From: Roseiarcus sp963742305
Lineage (GTDB): Bacteria > Pseudomonadota > Alphaproteobacteria > Rhizobiales > Beijerinckiaceae
Direction of reading: 5' to 3'
NCBI GenBank assembly: GCA_963742305.1
Contig: CAVULN010000016.1
Coordinates: forward strand, 248,001-312,000
Length of the DNA stretch: 64,000 bases
Below the pieces are notes generated by a model. That model was not told the origin of the DNA and searched no databases. It saw only the letters and a list, made by a program, of their open reading frames with translations. Within the stretch, counting starts at the first letter, position 1. The number at the start of each line of letters is the position of its first letter. The position numbers and the translations under genes are program-made. Positions 62,022-64,000 of the stretch are shown piece after piece.

Positions 62022-62774
62022 TCAGCGCCAATCGCTCCTGCCGAACGGATCGTCGATGGCGTAGCCGGCGCTGCGCACGGTGCGAATGGGATCGCGCTCC
62101 TTCCCCTTCGTCAGCCTCTTGCGCAGGCGTCCGATGTGCACGTCGACGGTGCGTTCGTCGACCTCCGCCGATCGCCCCCAGACAAGGTCGAGCAGTTGCG
62201 CCCGCGAGAGCACCCGGCCCGGCTTCTCAAGCAGATATTCGAGCAGCCGAAAATCGGTCGGCCCGAGGCGGATGTCGCGGTCGCCGCGCCGGACGCGCCG
62301 GGTCAACCGGTCCAGATCGAGGTCTCCGGCGCGGAGCCGCTCGGCGACCCGTTCCGGCCGGCTGCGCCTGAGCAGCGCCCGCACGCGCGCCATCAGCTCG
62401 ATCACCGAGAACGGCTTGACGACATAATCGTCCGCGCCGACCGCGAGTCCGCGCACCCGCTCCAATTCCTCGCGCCGGGCGCTGACCATGATGATCGGCA
62501 ACGTGCGGGTCGCCTCTCGCGCCCGCAAGCGCCGGCAAATCTCGATGCCCGAAACGCCGGGCAGCATCCAGTCGAGAATGAGGAGGTCGGGCGCATTTTC
62601 GGCCAGGCGCAGCTCGGCCTCGTCGCCCCGTGCGACGCCTTCGACGACGTAACCCTCCGCCTCCAGATTGTAACTGAGCAGCAAGGCCACATCGATCTCG
62701 TCCTCGACGACGAGCACCCGCGGCGCGGAGGCGACACTCAAGCGGGCAATGTCCTTGATCGTCTCGTTCATCAT
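62022..62774 (-). CDS. OmpR/PhoB family response regulator
   Basis: The 250-residue product has a receiver domain (PRVLVVEDEIDVALLLSYNL, phospho-acceptor Asp in LLILDWMLPG near residue 69, Lys in YVVKPFS) and a winged-helix DNA-binding domain (IRLGPTDFRLLEYLLEKPGR, VDVHIGRLRKRLTKG). The FRLLEYLLEKPGRVLSR region resembles PhoB. No histidine kinase or pst genes are close, so phosphate control is not certain. Start may be ATG 62774 or 62771. Confidence 0.9.
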   Translation of the reverse strand: MMNETIKDIARLSVASAPRVLVVEDEIDVALLLSYNLEAEGYVVEGVARGDEAELRLAENAPDLLILDWMLPGVSGIEICRRLRAREATRTLPIIMVSARREELERVRGLAVGADDYVVKPFSVIELMARVRALLRRSRPERVAERLRAGDLDLDRLTRRVRRGDRDIRLGPTDFRLLEYLLEKPGRVLSRAQLLDLVWGRSAEVDERTVDVHIGRLRKRLTKGKERDPIRTVRSAGYAIDDPFGRSDWR

Positions 62775-63144
62775 GTGCCCCGGCGAAGTGGCGTCCGCAA
62801 TCGTTCCTCAATCGGCTCGGCTCGTCTTGGCGCCCTCGAACAGGAGTCTCCGCCCGGCCCATCGGCGGCCTCACGAAACGAGACCCCGGAAGACAGAAAG
62901 ACGAGGTCGCCTCGCCACGTAGCCACCGTGGCCGAGCCGCGGCAACTAACAGAAATGGGGAGGCAAACCGTTGACGCTGTTCACAATTTGGGACCGGGGC
63001 CGGTCCGGTGCGCCCCGTTGACGGCCGGCCTGTCGGCGGATCGGCGGCAATGCGGACATTCATCTCCAATTCAGAATGGGGAGCGCAGATTGCAGCTGTT
63101 TGAGAAACAAGGGTCGGAAGAACTCGCTTCAAGAGGAACTCGAA
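62775..63144. other. Divergent intergenic region of 370 bases
   Basis: It separates the divergent regulator and basic-peptide genes and must contain both promoters. I see TTGACG near 62971 but no well-spaced -10 box, and no Pho box I would trust. No supported gene. Confidence 0.35.
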
Positions 63145-63405
63145 ATGATCAACAAATATGTCGCCATGGGCCTTGGCGCTCTCATCGCGCTCGCGCCCGT
63201 CGCCGTCTCCGCCCAGCAGGTGGCGCAGGCCTCAACGGACTCGACCGCGGCAGCTGCGGCGAAGCCCGCCGCCACTCACGGCACCAGGGGCTCGCACAGA
63301 CGCCATACGCGGCGCAAGGGGCGCGAGGCGGCACACCACGCGAGGGCTTCAGCTCACCACATGCACAAGATGAAAACGGCTCCCGCCGAGACGCCAAAGA
63401 GCTGA
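63145..63405 (+). CDS. Basic His/Ala-rich secreted peptide, 86 residues
   Basis: ATG 63145 follows AAGAGGAACTCGAA. The signal peptide is YVAMGLGALIALAPVAVSA, and the mature part is rich in Ala, Thr, Lys, Arg and His (GTRGSHRRHTRRKGREAAHH, HHMHKMKTAPAE). It could bind metal, DNA or cell-surface polymers; no family is recognised. Its distance from the divergent OmpR-type gene does not prove control by it. Confidence 0.65.
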   Translation: MINKYVAMGLGALIALAPVAVSAQQVAQASTDSTAAAAAKPAATHGTRGSHRRHTRRKGREAAHHARASAHHMHKMKTAPAETPKS

Positions 63406-63672
63406 TTGGTTCGAGCTGCCCCGACGGGGGGCGAATGAAAACATCGTGGCTGGGGGGGCCGGGCGTCGCGGCCCCCTTTGCATTTGTCGGGTTTCCTCAA
63501 GCTGACACAGAGGATCGTTCTCGCTACACGAACATTGTCTTCCGTCAAATATTTGCGAGGAACATTGGAGAGATTGACATAGATAAAGGTTACGGCGGAA
63601 GCAGCGTCGCGCCTTGCTCAAGTGGCGATCGGCAGGTTCCTCCGGTGTGCGAGGTCGTTCCCACGCTCGATC

Positions 63673-64000
63673 TCAGCCGGAGACCTTCCTCCCGCGCGGC
63701 CAGAAGGCGATGGCGAGGCCGGCGATGGCGACGCCCGCCAGCAGCAGCAACAGCGAGGCCTGCTTGAGCCAGGTCATGGCCGGGATGGACATGGCCATCG
63801 CGAGGCCGAGAAAGCAGATTCGCAGCGAAGGCAGATAAATTCCCGACAAAAACGTCCCCATTCCCAGCAACAACAGCAGCACAAGGCCGGCGGCCTGCAC
63901 CGGCAACAATTGCTGAAAGCCCTGCAGGAGCACGAGGTTCATCGCGATCAGGACCGTCGCCCAGTGCGCGGCCTGAGTCCAAAGCAGCCTGAGCCGCGCC
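63673..64000 (-). CDS. Membrane protein, possibly the C-terminal part of a longer gene (runs off right edge)
   Basis: From ATG 63942 the product (89 residues) has three hydrophobic stretches (LPVQAAGLVLLLLLGMGTFL, ICFLGLAMAMSIPAMTWLK, ASLLLLLAGVAIAGLAIAF) and a basic end WPRGRKVSG. The same frame is open upstream to base 64000 as RLLWTQAAHWATVLIA, also hydrophobic, so the true start may lie outside the window. No family is recognised. Confidence 0.55.
   Translation of the reverse strand, partial: ARLRLLWTQAAHWATVLIAMNLVLLQGFQQLLPVQAAGLVLLLLLGMGTFLSGIYLPSLRICFLGLAMAMSIPAMTWLKQASLLLLLAGVAIAGLAIAFWPRGRKVSG

Noticed and set aside
1..64000. CRISPR arrays, insertion sequences, prophage and integrase genes
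   Set aside because: No regularly spaced repeats, transposase motifs or phage genes were seen.

Overview
The window reads as a chromosomal segment of a high-GC alphaproteobacterium, most likely of the order Hyphomicrobiales and possibly near Beijerinckiaceae or Methylocystaceae. This rests on gene content and order: the block ZapA/DUF4164 divergent from tkt-gap-pgk, the surE-pcm-LytM lipoprotein block, an NDUFS4-type complex I subunit, a form I CO dehydrogenase operon and a PQQ alcohol dehydrogenase. The genus is inference; no rRNA is present.

Layout. 1-3436 (minus): a secreted-type kelch/galactose-oxidase-like protein, an unknown protein and a truncated ATP-grasp protein translationally coupled in a row, with the ATP-grasp remnant running in frame into a mannitol dehydrogenase family gene that leaves the window. 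3437-8700: leuA with an attenuator-like leader, a PEP-CTERM protein, a MarR/MFS pair with matching palindromes, a structured RNA candidate and zapA. 9000-14600: tkt, a hydratase, gap and pgk (central sugar metabolism; pgk is frameshifted). 14600-21200: thioesterase, ferredoxin-like protein, Rrf2 regulator, Gly/His-rich secreted protein, two micro membrane proteins, hydratase, GH43 arabinanase. 20068-23411: GT4 glycosyltransferase plus glycogen-debranching-type glucosidase, overlapping. 23509-26222: surE-pcm-LytM lipoprotein. 26223-32300: a ruined SABATH methyltransferase between two copies of a palindromic repeat, DMT exporter, hydrolase, DUF815 ATPase, a decayed VapBC pair, an A-type Fe-S carrier. 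32700-43300: RhlE helicase, zinc-ribbon protein, broken AraC regulator, a ribose-type ABC transporter, cytochrome c and PQQ alcohol dehydrogenase. 43300-50300: enoyl-CoA hydratase, Hint-domain protein, aspS, quinoprotein-like propeller, tRNA-Pro, NDUFS4-like gene, tRNA-Arg. 50389-58617: coxC-M-S-L-D-E-F. 58600-64000: enolase-superfamily dehydratase, small membrane protein, DUF763 protein, OmpR-type regulator, basic secreted peptide and a membrane ORF running off the right edge.

How the parts work together. The cox operon would let the cell oxidise CO; the PQQ dehydrogenase with its cytochrome c would feed electrons from an alcohol into the same respiratory chain; the sugar transporter, debranching enzyme, arabinanase and tkt-gap-pgk serve carbohydrate metabolism. 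Three widely separated minus-strand genes share a TAGGTA/TACCTA inverted motif about 80-140 bases upstream of their starts, a possible common regulator site.

A caution: five otherwise intact genes (pgk, vapB, araC, PQQ dehydrogenase, coxC) each differ from an open frame by one base. This may be sequencing error, so the annotation gives both the frames and the place of each break.
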